From Himantopus leucocephalus (Eukaryota > Chordata > Aves > Charadriiformes > Recurvirostridae), in NCBI GenBank assembly GCA_003993805.1, contig RSEF01000024.1, positions 7,196,298 to 7,260,297 on the forward strand: DNA of 64,000 nt. The letters are read 5' to 3'. Position numbers and translations under genes: made by a program. Below are positions 35,758 through 45,556 of this stretch, piece by piece. Below the pieces are notes generated by a model. It made no database searches. It was not told the origin of the DNA and saw only the letters and a program-made list of their open reading frames with translations. How positions within the stretch are numbered: the stretch's first letter is position 1; every line of letters starts with the position of its first letter.

Positions 35758-37022
35758 CTGCAGGGCACAAAGCACACTGACTGCGTTGGGGAGGAGAAGC
35801 AACCAAAGGCTGTTTGTTTTAGGCTTGTTGTTAGTGCACGAACTTCCGTTACTACACTGAAACTCCTCAGGTTGAGAGGGACTACCACCTTTTCCTTCCC
35901 CTGTGTGGGGGGAAAGCCTATATCTTGATCTATTCCTAATCCCTCCTGCCTTAGGGCTCTTGGCAGCTGAACCTTTCGCCTCCTGGCACACAGCATAGCC
36001 TACATGCAAGAGATATAAACACCTCAGAATGTGGCTCCTGTCCCTGCATATCAAGGCAGAATTCCAAGTTGTCATCAGCTTTTTCAACATTACAACTTGC
36101 CCTCATAACCTTCACCGAAGGCTACACAATTTCAAGAATAGTATACGTGAAGTCTGTATCACTGTCTGACAGTGCAATTTAGACCCGATAAAACGAAGAG
36201 AAAGACTTTAGATGTGGATCTCCTGGTATAACAAATGCAAGTTACAGCATCCACTTTTGCCTAAGTTTCCCCACCAGTGCAACAGATGATAATAAACTGA
36301 CCCACAGGACAGGCCTGGTCAGCATGAGGCTCCATCTCTATTTGCAGTTTGACAAAGGATGCAATGGGACAGTGAAAATTTGCTATTTTTACTGTTATTC
36401 TTGTTTTTCCAGGAAGCCATACTGTTTTTAGCTGGGACAGAGTTAATTTTCTTCATAGTACTTCATACAGTGCTTTGTTTTGGGTTTGAGACCAAAGTTG
36501 ATAACACAATGATGTTTTAGCTATTGCTGAACAGTATACCCACAATGTCAAAGGGTTTTCTTTCTCTCTCACTGCCTTGCCAGCGAGTAGACTGGGGGTG
36601 CACAAGAAGTTGGGAGGGGATACAGCTTGGACAGCTGACCTGGCTAAACACCTGCCTGCCAACGGGAAGTAACGAATGAACTTCTTATTTCACTTTGCTT
36701 GCATGCACAGCTTTTGCTTTACCTATTAAACTGTCTTTATCTCAACCAATGAGTTTTTGTATTTTACCCTTCTGATTCTCTCCCCCATCCCACTCGGGGG
36801 GCGTGTAGTGAGTGGCTGTGTGGTGCTTAGCTGCCTACATGGGTTAACTGACAACAGAAATTAACTGTGCTTCCGTTATGAGAAACTGCTTTCTGTTATG
36901 TGAGAAAAATGACTTAATCTTTTTACAGTTAGAATATTGCTTTTCCTTCAGCCTGGTTTTCCAGGCCTTGGTGAAAACATCCATGCTCACACACAATCAA
37001 GACATCACACACAGCATCTTAC
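35758..37022 (-). other. NCAM1: Intron 5-6 (1.27 kb)
   Basis: Splits Ig3. One third is the ERVL-like LTR; the rest has no recognised feature. Confidence 0.87.
36423..36856 (+). mobile_element. ERVL-like LTR, about 434 bp
   Basis: Starts TGTTTTTAGCTGGGACAGAG followed by TTAATTTTCTTC, and ends CTGATTCTCTCCCCCATCCC through GTGTGGTGCTTAGCTGCC to GTTAACTGACAACA. These blocks are those of a very common avian ERVL-type LTR. An ATTAAA signal is present near 36726. I see no matching 5-bp flanking repeat (CATAC versus GAAAT), so it is older or the ends have decayed. It lies in NCAM1 intron 5-6. Orientation is tentative. Confidence 0.82.
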
Positions 37023-37140
37023 TTTGTCCATGTCATGGTTGGCTCAGGAAAGCCATCAGCATCACATGCCAAGGTGACAGACTGGCTGAGGTTGGCAGTG
37101 GCATTCATAGTGCTCTGCCTGGCACGCACAGAAGGAGGTA
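37023..37140 (-). CDS. NCAM1: NCAM1 exon 5 (118 bp), first half of Ig domain 3
   Basis: This exon starts (V)PPSVRARQSTMNATANLSQS and continues through VTLACDADGFPEP to MTWTK. It carries the first Ig3 cysteine, the core tryptophan, and N-glycosylation sequons NAT and NLS. The acceptor is TTCTAG. The donor splits the lysine codon, AA|GTAAGA, so the exon leaves in phase 2 and the next exon must supply one base; exon 6 does so with G. No long open frame spans this exon on the gene strand because stop codons lie close by in the flanking introns, so it was found by splice-site reading. Confidence 0.96.
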
Positions 37141-37661
37141 CTAGAAGAGAAGAAATCCACATTCAAGTTAGAAAGGACAGGAGATGTGAGCAAGAATGAG
37201 CCCTCGAAGGCTCACTGTAAAATCTCTGCAATACACACAGATGTCACTTGTAATTCAAACCCTTATGCCATCACCTGCAAGTTTCAATCAACAGGTTTGA
37301 TGCATGAGCTCTCCAAAGCAATCAGCACAGGGCAGGAAGGGGCGGGGGGGGGTGGGGGGTGTAGGGGGAGACGCACAGAAAATCAGTATTGTGGACAAAA
37401 TCACTTGTGAGTCCCAACAAGATCCATACCTCACTGTAAGTCATGAGACACTTAAGGTTTGCTTGACATGACATGTTAATTTCCTGTAAACATCTCGCAA
37501 ACAGTCAATTTCATGGACATTTGTATTTGACACAGCAGTGGAAGATTAGTAAGACAGTGGTAAATCGTGAGTATGAATCTAAAGTAACATTTCCACCAGC
37601 AGCCAGGAGTGCAGGTGCTACATACACTGCCCCCGTACTAGCCTTACTCTAAGCTGCTCAC
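37141..37661 (-). other. NCAM1: Intron 4-5 (521 bp)
   Basis: Intron between Ig2 and Ig3. It contains the G-rich block at 37338-37371; otherwise unremarkable. Confidence 0.87.
37338..37371 (+). repeat. G-rich tract with potential to form a quadruplex
   Basis: Runs of G (GGGG, GGGGGGGGG, GGGGGG, GGGGG) follow each other within about 34 bp on the plus strand, the template strand for NCAM1. Four or more G-runs this close meet the standard G-quadruplex pattern. Confidence 0.7.
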
Positions 37662-37799
37662 CATTTACGATGACCTGAATATCTTTGAAGTTGATCTCCC
37701 CACGAGCCAAGATCCGGCCCTCACAGCGGTATGTCCCTTCATCTGTTTTCTTGATTCCCCGGATCTGCAGGTAGTTGTTGGACAGGACTATAAACCGAA
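37662..37799 (-). CDS. NCAM1: NCAM1 exon 4 (138 bp), second half of Ig domain 2
   Basis: This exon reads (V)[19 protein letters not shown], then EGTYRCEGR with the second Ig2 cysteine, and ends near FKDIQVIVN. The DEGTYRC motif closes the Ig2 disulfide with exon 3. The acceptor is TTCTAG and the donor is G|GTGAGC, phase 1 on both sides. The length of 138 bp is as expected. The introns on either side are about 0.87 and 0.52 kb, so exons 2-7 form a compact cluster. Confidence 0.97.
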
Positions 37800-38669
37800 C
37801 TAGAAAAGACAAAAGGAAGATTCATCCAAGGATCCTCAGGAAAGCTCATTGCAAGTAACACGTTCTTCTCCTCTCCTTGCCCTTTCTGGGTTGAGACAAG
37901 GCTTAGTGTAATAAAATTTCCTTTCCTATCATTTAACGGAGATGTTGCTGTAACTGGATCAACCATTGCCAAGAAAGACACCAGATGCAGGTAGCAGGCA
38001 AACTGCTCTGGTGCTTTATACCATAAGTACACACACATGCATAAACAGATAAATATACACACACAAACACATTTACATTTAATTAGTATCAGACAACAAG
38101 CAATTTGAAGTTTGCCCCTCTTCCCCAAGGCTGTCAGAGGTCAAGTCTTATTAGAGTTCCCTTGTGCCTGCAACAGGCAGACATGGGCAACAGCTGAGGC
38201 ACAAATACTCAACTGGAGTCAGGGCTCTGGAGTGCCCTCTGCCAGTAAAATGCCCCTCTGGGCAGGACAGTCTGCAGTATTTTGAAAGAAAGGGAAAGGT
38301 TCCTGCAAGGAGCTTTTAGCCCCTTTTCCTTAGGAAGACTGGAGTGTCACAACACGCAGGTTTTCTGTCTGATGGCATTTCTTTTATCTGAAATTTTTTT
38401 CTAGCATTCCTTGGCCTATTCCAGTGTCAAAGCCTGATGACCATTTCTGTAGGAACATTATTGTCCTTCCATTGCCAAATAACAGCACCTTGAATAACTA
38501 AATTCACATCCTTAGATCTAGTGTTAGGTGCGAATTGCTTCTCTCCTCCCTTGTGACCACCACTATTTTGTTCTCCTGAACCCCTTGTACGAGTCTGATT
38601 TGAGCCCTGATGGGAGATGGACATTTGATCCCTAAATGAACAAGCACCGAGACACCTCTTGTGCCTTAC
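37800..38669 (-). other. NCAM1: Intron 3-4 (0.87 kb)
   Basis: Splits Ig2. It contains a CA/TA-rich imperfect microsatellite near 38027-38072. Confidence 0.87.
38027..38072 (+). repeat. Imperfect CA-rich microsatellite
   Basis: ACACACACATGCATAAAC continuing to ATACACACACACAAACAC; the CA periodicity is interrupted, so it is old. Confidence 0.75.
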
Positions 38670-38813
38670 CATCTTTTTTTAGGATAACATCCCTGCCTTT
38701 GTGCTTCCAGATGATCGTAGGAGGCAGTGAGCTGACCACATCACACACAATCACAGCATCATCCCCTTCCTTGAATTCCTGAGGAGTGGGAGCATTCTTG
38801 AACATCAGCTTTT
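38670..38813 (-). CDS. NCAM1: NCAM1 exon 3 (144 bp), first half of Ig domain 2
   Basis: This exon starts (Q)KLMFKNAPTPQEFKEGDD and carries the first Ig2 cysteine in AVIVCDVV and the core tryptophan in TIIWKHKG. The basic run KHKGRDVILKKD corresponds to the heparin-binding segment of NCAM Ig2. The acceptor is TTTTCAG and the donor is G|GTAAGG; entry and exit are phase 1. Its length is identical to the family exon. The basic segment is fully kept, so heparan-sulfate binding should be preserved; that is inference from homology. Confidence 0.97.
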
Positions 38814-39540
38814 CTGAAAACAACGGAAGGAGAAAGTCACTGCAGCTTTCTCAGCACACCTCAAGCTGTGCCCCTGACTCAAGCCTGAGGAAAGCAAAGA
38901 AACCCCTGAGGACATGTTCTCCAGAAATCCTCATGTTCTTGGGGAAGAATAAAGGTGTTCCTGACTCAATGCACTGCACTGCAACACAGGAACCCCATTT
39001 TCCAGCCCTGTCTCCCAGGCATGTCAGTGGGCCAAATCAATACTTTACCTAGCTCACCAATTCATCCATACTGCAGAGAGAAAATGTGAACCTGGAACTG
39101 CTCAGCTTCCCAGCAGGAAGGGGAGGAGCTGCTATCATGGCTTATTTAACTCTTCTGAATGTGTGATCCTCTTTACTGGAGCGTAGTCTTATCTCATAGC
39201 ATGTCTGTCATCCAGAAAAGCTGCTCTCTCTGCTTACTCGCCCCAGACATTTATGATGCGCTAGAATCTTCACCTCCTACCCTCTGCTCTCCTGGCTTTT
39301 GCGAGAATTTAAGCAGTAGATATGCTGGCAATGTCCTGACAGGCCAAGGTCCTAGTTCCCACTTGCCCCTCAAAACCAAGAAAGAAGGCGGCTGTATCTT
39401 CTTAACATCCCCTTTCTTTTCATCCTCCTTTTCCCCTTTAAAAATAGCCTTTTCTAGAAAGTTAAAGTGGTAGCCTCCCTAATCTTGCCTCATACATGTG
39501 CACAGTAGACCCAAAAATAGTCTTGGAGTCGCTCTCTTAC
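38814..39540 (-). other. NCAM1: Intron 2-3 (0.73 kb)
   Basis: Intron between Ig1 and Ig2; nothing else recognised. Confidence 0.87.
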
Positions 39541-39759
39541 GGAAAATTTTCACATTGACGGTGGCCTCGGAGTCTCCCTCCTCCACGCTACTGACAACAC
39601 ATTTATAGATGCCAGCATCATCAATGTTGGCGTTGTAGATGGTGAGGGTGGAGGAGAAGTCATCATTTCGCACCACTGAGATGCGCTGTTGGTTCGGCGT
39701 CAGCTTCTCACCATTAGGGGAAAACCAGGAAATGTCTTTGTATTTGGCCTCCCCTGCCA
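39541..39759 (-). CDS. NCAM1: NCAM1 exon 2 (219 bp), rest of Ig domain 1
   Basis: This exon completes Ig1. It begins (V)AGEAKYKDISWFSPNGEK, with the invariant core tryptophan in DISWF, and ends near EATVNVKIF. The second disulfide cysteine is in the DAGIYKCVV strand, the usual DxGxYxC signature of an Ig fold. The acceptor is CCCTAG and the donor is C|GTAAGA, both phase 1. It is separated from exon 1 by a 1.5-kb intron. At about 73 residues it matches the family length exactly. It contributes roughly residues 45-117 if the signal peptide has the usual 19 residues. Confidence 0.97.
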
Positions 39760-41264
39760 CTAGGGACAACAAAAGAAAACAGAGCAAATTGAAATGAGTT
39801 CCCAACACATATGCATAGAGGGAGTTAAATACAACCAGTAGCACTATGCGGAAGACTGACCCAGGGGAAGGGCTTCTGGTACCTGAGAAGCAAGCAAAGA
39901 AAATTCTCTCTCACAGCACTGTGAATGGTCAGCTGCTGTCCTGCAAAAATGATATTAGGTTGGTTTTATAATCTAAAGGGGTACACTCATTTTAGCCCAG
40001 AATGGCCTTCTATGCATCCTGGGATCCCATGTCCCAGTCCCTCCACTACGCAGATCAGCCCAAGAAATAAAAATCTCTTCCTGCTTAAGCTCCATGATGT
40101 TTTTGATAAATACCCGTATTTGCAGAGTGGGCTACTTTGCATACCAAAATGGTGACAATGCTGTAGCAGCAGTTCTGGCACTGATCAGCTTAAATCTCCT
40201 GCTGCATCCAATGGAAATCAGTATTGCTATTAAGCGGTCCCAGGCTGTCTCTTTCTTGCAGCTTGCATCTCTGCATTCCTCAGTGTGGCTTTGTTATTTG
40301 GGACAAACTCCTATTATTGGAGGGGCTTTCATTGATCCTACAGTTTTCTGAATGCAAGTATCATCACAACAGCACTTGCTGGGTGCATGCTTTCATTTTT
40401 AAAGCACTGGCATTAACAAATTACTCTGCAGTTAAGCACTCCTAGATCAGATGACCTCAATACTTGTCCCTGTCAGTATGCTCCTGAGCAGTTGTGGTCC
40501 TCTGATGGCATTTTGCTCCCAAAGCTCCCTATAGCACCTATTTGCTCTCTGTCGTGCTTCAGGATGCTCTCATGTCAGTGCTCCAACATACTAATTCCTC
40601 CCACTACAAACCAGGCCAGCTGCTTTCAGGTGAACCTCTGAAAAGGAGACGTGGATTCTAATTTGGAAAATGCCATAAAATTGTAGCACCCACTCTGGGG
40701 CACATTGAGTGTGCCAGCACTGCACCACATTGTGCTGAACAGCCTGGAGCAGTTGGTGGCCTGAACAAACAGTAAACTTGCATTTCTTGTGACACAATTT
40801 TCAGCAGCATTAAAATCCTCAGTTGCAGAGGTAATAACTCTCAAGTCACCTAGCTCTCCTATTACTGCTGTTAGCAGTTTCTTAGAGAAATAATTTGGAA
40901 AAAACAGGCTTCATTCTAAATTCAAAAGATCAAAGAGCTGTGGAATGATGCAAAGTGCCATTGTGGTGTCTATTACTCAAGCTTAGAGAGAACACTTCAG
41001 TATCTGGTTTTTCATTTTAAAATCTGTTTGCTGGAGCTGTTTTCTGATGCCAGTTCTCAAGGGAGAATGCGTTTACTGTTTCCAGTAAACAGCATGTGTT
41101 GCCTTTGCTACTCAGTCTTATAAACTATAAGGACGTATGAGAAAGAAAGAGCAAGTGATCTTGCAGCTAGACCTGGCACTGGAGCTTTTATTGCAGAGTT
41201 AATACATTGATTGACCTTCTCAGAAAACCCATATGGAGACAGCTGATGCCATAAGCTCACTCAC
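39760..41264 (-). other. NCAM1: Intron 1-2 (1.5 kb)
   Basis: Splits Ig1. It contains the hairpin at 41067-41095; no repeat family recognised. Confidence 0.87.
41067..41095 (-). other. Intronic hairpin with GAAA loop
   Basis: On the gene strand the order is ATGC, one unpaired T, GTTTACTG, GAAA, CAGTAAAC, GCAT. The two arms pair perfectly over 8 bp and, past the bulge, over 4 bp more, closing a GNRA-type tetraloop. It starts about 170 nt into the intron after exon 1. Function unknown. Confidence 0.55.
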
Positions 41265-41339
41265 CTTGACATAAGAAGAACTTGGATTCTCCAACACTGA
41301 TCTCCCCCTGGCTTGGAACAATATCCACTTGTAAAGAGG
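41265..41339 (-). CDS. NCAM1: NCAM1 exon 1 (75 bp), start of Ig domain 1
   Basis: The first coding exon after the signal-peptide exon. It reads (A)SLQVDIVPSQGEISVGESK followed by FFLCQ, which is the N terminus of mature NCAM and contains the first Ig1 cysteine (C in FFLCQ). The acceptor is TTTTCCAG and the donor is G|GTGAGT. It enters in phase 1, using a G from the upstream exon to make Ala, and leaves in phase 1. The length matches the classical 75-bp NCAM exon 1. The Ig1 strand encoded here takes part in the Ig1-Ig2 cis contact known from NCAM crystal structures. No signal peptide is present in this exon. Confidence 0.97.
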
Positions 41340-42174
41340 CTGGAAAAGAAATGAGCATGCAGAAGATGGTTAGACAATAGGAGTGGTCTTCAGCAAAAAA
41401 AGCTTTGCCAGCCTTCCAATCCCCGTGGCTCCTTTACTCATCGAATACAAGAGCATAGGGTGGAGCGTCCTTGGCTTCATAAGCATTGCTCTTTATCAGT
41501 ATTTATCTGAATGTACAGTGCCATGGACCCCTGAGGAACCAAAAGAAGTTGCTAACAGTCAGAGCTGCTTCCAGCTCTTTATAAAACCACATGGAATGAT
41601 ACAGAAAGGGCTGATTTACATTCATATCTCTACCACACTGTGATACTAGGGAGCATACTTGGTGCACACACTAGAACATCAAGCAGCCTGTAGGGACTCC
41701 TCTGAATTCAAACTGGAACTGACTAAAAGACCTATCCTGGCAGCAAATACAAGTTATCTTTGCTTTGGAGACTTCTTGTTGCTCTATATGATACCATATT
41801 TATACAAGCCCCAGTTACTAACCATCACAAACGCAGACTGGGAGTCACTGGCATACTCCAGGTCCTTGAACTTCCTTCATCTCCTGCTCTGATCTTCCAG
41901 TCAGAAACCTAGTCTAAACAGCCAGCAAATCGGAGATGTTTATGGTAGACAGAGCATACCTAGATTAGGAAGGAAATTTCCACCAGTATACTCTGACAGT
42001 GCCTGAGACTTGCTTCTGAGTTCATCCAGGCACATTTCACCTAACTCCCTTCTACTGCAGACATGAAAATATTAGCAATACTTTGGTCTCTTCCACTGTC
42101 TTCTCATGCAACATCATCAGTGCTTTGGCTTTTACGTTAGCATTTTTAGTTGTTGTTTTCTTGATTTTTTTTGT

Positions 42175-42197
42175 TTATTTTATTTTATTTTATTTTT
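42175..42197 (+). repeat. (TTTTA)n microsatellite
   Basis: Four to five copies of TTTTA in a row (TTTATTTTATTTTATTTTAT). Confidence 0.85.
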
Positions 42198-43360
42198 AAA
42201 TAAGAGACTGAAGGTGTTTTGGCAGCAGAGATGGAACACATGTTCCATGGACCTGAGTGAAGCATCTATTACATGCTTGTCCGGAATTCAGGGAGCCTGG
42301 AGTCAGTGAAAGATACTGTACCTTCTGTGATCCCTACAACCTAATCCAGCACAGCCTCAAAGGAATAATTTAAAAATAATCCAAGTTAGATAATAATTCC
42401 AGAGAGAATATTTGAGGATACTGTTGCTGAAAGAAATCAAAATTATTCTCAGATGTTTTCAGTCTCCCTTTGGACATCTTTAACTCATACGTCTTGTCTG
42501 AGGGTACTCTCTCACCTTCCTTTTACTTTTCAATAAAGTACATGTTGCCCTTCTAGTTCCTGCATTCAGCCTGTTTTATTTCTGGGTAATCTAATTTTTC
42601 TAAACTATACTACTTTAATATAATTCAGTCCCAAACAGAACTGCAAGTACAGAGAGCAGAATATAATAAAAGGCTAAAGGTTTATTAGATTCATTGCAGT
42701 GAAGACTAAGAAGCCTACTTCTATAGGGGTTTTTTTTGTTGTTGTTTTTCTGCAAATCTTTCCAACATCTCAATTTTACATTTGGAATCATATTTTGGGG
42801 TGCTCTTCCTGCAAGGTCTCTGCTGTATGGAACGAGTACCAGTGTACTACAAAGAGATCTTAAACATCTCAAATCCAGACCTCTGAGTTCCTCCAAACCA
42901 GATTTCTGCTTTGCACTACTATCTAAAACATTTATCCTTCTGCATTACAATGGAACTAGATTTGAGCATAGACAATATTACGAAGTCAATTAATGTCTTT
43001 GGGCAGCAGCTGCAGCAATGTGCAGTGAAGCAAATACTCCAGAATGACATTAGTTTCCAGTATGAACACTGCAGAAGCTGGAGGTATCAGCAAAAGACGG
43101 GCACTTTTTAATAATGGGACCTTATTACAGTGTTTTCAAATTATCAGTTAAACTTTTATGATCTTGTCTTTGGCATGTGAGTGATAGCTCCTGTTTAGAA
43201 ATTAAATTTACAAAACCAAGAATCTTTAGTCTCACCCACGTAAGACTAGTTTATTAAGGAACATTTAGAGCTCCTGGACGAACAGGTAAACGTTTGTTAG
43301 AGTTCAGAGGCTCCAATAATTGCTGCTGTAAAAGCCTTTTCAACTCCACTCAGAAAGTTA

Positions 43361-43379
43361 NAAAAAAAAAAAAAAAAAA
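43361..43379 (+). repeat. Poly-A run beginning with an ambiguous base
   Basis: An N at 43361 followed by 18 A; again a homopolymer ambiguity. Confidence 0.85.
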
Positions 43380-44412
43380 GGCCAACATTGACAACAGTTA
43401 GTCCAAAGTTCAGGTTTTGAATCGGCATTTAGGTATCTAAAATAAGAGTTGGGCTTTCAAGAATGACCAACCTCTCTGAGCAGCTCTCTAAGAAGTATGG
43501 CAAATCTCCTACCTCAATACCTAAGCACAGCATAGGAGCCTACATTTCGAGTCCCACTACTGAAAAACACCATCCTTTTTCCTCGTTTATTTATGAAAGT
43601 GAAACTGATTAGCATTTAATGGACACAGGAGAAGGAACATACCATTTTGGAAGTGTCAACAAAAACCAAAACCAGAAAGTGAAAGATGCTGAATTTATTA
43701 AAACAATCCTGTTTTACCACAGTAAAGGGAGAATCAGCAATCACCGCAAAGCAAGTTAGACAGCCAAGATGAAAGCTAACCAGATTTCTGGCGTGTTGTG
43801 TATAGTCCAGTATGACTACTTATTTTCTCATTTGAATTAGATTGGTATTAAACAAGTGAGAATGGAAAGCATACCTCCCCATATTCATGTTTATTTACAA
43901 TCAGCCTTCCACAACACATATCCAAGTATGCCCAATGCCCTTTTCCCCCAGCAACATCACTGCCTTCGTCATAGCATAAATTATGACCCGTTAGGCAGAA
44001 AATGTAATTGGATTCTGGCTTTCCTCCAGGTATAGCTTAATGTTACAACAGCTCTGTGGCCTAACAAGTCCAGGTCAAGTATGAATTTCAGGAGGTCAAA
44101 ATGAATAGGTTTTATTTTGAAACTGCAGCAATTAGCTTGCAGAAAACAATCATCTTAATTGAGCTATTCCTCTACCCCGTGTAGCCAGAGCACTTCTCTG
44201 CAACGTTACTGCAAATGCTTCGTCTGACACTCTCCGTGTTTTCATGTGGTAGTGCATGAAAACCCCGCTCCCAGAGCGGCTAATTTTACCTCCAGACCAC
44301 AGACGCATTTGTTTTAGCTGCCAAACACACCTGGCTTTTTAAGAAGCATGCACTGCCTCAGAAGTGAAAACCTGTTTGTATATGTGCCAATGGCAACATT
44401 CCTTACAGTACT

Positions 44413-44784
44413 TTCAGCCTGGAGAAGAGAAGGCTCTGGGGAGACCTTATGGCGGCCTTCCAGTACCTAAAGGGATCCTACATGAGAGCGGGGGAGGGAC
44501 TTTTTACAAGGGCAGGTAGTGATAGGATGAGGGGCAATGGCTTCAAACTGGAAGAGGGGACATTTAGATTAAATATTAGGAAGAAATTTTTCTCTTCAAG
44601 GGTGGTAAGGCACTGGAACAGGTTGCCCCGAGAAGCTGTGGCTGCCCCATCCCTGGAGGTGTTCAAGGCCAGGCTGGATGGGGCTTGGAGCAACCTGGGC
44701 TGGTGGGAGGTGTCCCTGCCTGTGGCAGGGGGGTTGGAACGCAATCTTCAAGGTCCCTTCCAACCTAAACCATTCTATGATTCT
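44413..44784 (+). mobile_element. CR1 LINE fragment (about 370 bp, 3' end)
   Basis: Begins with TTCAGCCTGGAGAAGAGAAG and ends GTCCCTTCCAACCTAAACCA followed by TTCTATGATTCT, the CR1 3' terminus. It preserves an open frame of chance length derived from the element's last coding part. It closely resembles the copy at 58432, so both belong to the same CR1 subfamily. Confidence 0.92.
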
Positions 44785-45522
44785 ACTTCGGAAACAGACA
44801 TATGGACTGTGGGGGTTAGACATTAAGTATATAGTTATACACAGAATGAAGCAGCACTGCCTGCCGTCATTAAAAAAGGACATAAGTAGTAGGATTTTCT
44901 GATGAGGAGTCTGAGGACATTTCTTTAGCAAGCAACCATTCTGACACAGCATTTCTCTTCATAAGTAAACTGCAAGCAATTGATCGGAGCCAGTGGAGCT
45001 CCACAAAGGATAATAATACTGCAAGGTCCATGCCACTTTTCTAGTTTTACTCTCACCATATATTAGCAGGCTAGACTGATAAATGCTAGTATTCTATCTC
45101 AGAAGGCTGGGATACAGCCGTAAACAGAAACAACCCAGCCAAGATTCAACCGAAACCAGGGCTTGCAAGTACTGTGTGTTCTAGTTCTGGCTAACATTCG
45201 CATGTATGGCTGTATGTCTTGCCTAGACAAGAGGCTTTCAGAAGGAGGGAACATTAAAATATCCCTTGATCTCTTGAGTAACAGCAAGTTACTTGGCCTG
45301 TCCAAGACCCCCTTCAGACCCCTGCACTTTTTATCAACTGGGAACACAATGAAGTTGTAATATCCCACAGCATTGCCCTGGAAAACCAGACCAGCGCAAG
45401 GAAGGGCATTTAGACTAGTCATCAACTTACTTTCTACTCAGCCAAGCACTGCTAGCAAAGAGTGGGGTGCTGGTAAAATGGCTTTGAGCTAATTGAGATC
45501 TAATATAAATTCATAGTACTAA

Positions 45523-45556
45523 TTTTTTTTTTTCTTTCTTTCTTTTTTTTTTTTTT
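45523..45556 (+). repeat. Poly-T with TTTC repeats
   Basis: A 34-bp run of T interrupted by CTTTCTTTC, a simple low-complexity repeat in intron 1. Confidence 0.9.

Larger units (their letters stand above)
1..41339 (-). other. NCAM1: NCAM1 gene, internal part (exons 1-13 plus alternative exons)
   Basis: NCAM1 encodes a cell-surface glycoprotein of the immunoglobulin superfamily that mediates homophilic adhesion in the nervous system and muscle and carries polysialic acid on Ig domain 5. Thirteen exons on the minus strand each have an AG acceptor and a GT donor, and their phases fit one another without exception. Joined, they give 1868 bp of uninterrupted reading frame. Domain order is Ig1 (exons 1-2), Ig2 (3-4), Ig3 (5-6), Ig4 (7-8), Ig5 (9-10), FN1 (11-12) and the start of FN2 (13). 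The two-exons-per-Ig-domain layout is characteristic of NCAM. The gene is incomplete: the signal-peptide exon lies beyond 64000, and exon 14 onwards lies beyond 1 or in the assembly gap. Family identity is very secure. NCAM2 is excluded by close match to remembered chicken NCAM1 peptides such as the start of Ig1 and the Ig5 segment. Confidence 0.97.

Noticed and set aside
44449..44826. Plus-strand open frame of 125 codons
   Set aside because: It lies almost wholly within a 5'-truncated CR1 copy and is the decayed end of that element, not a host gene.
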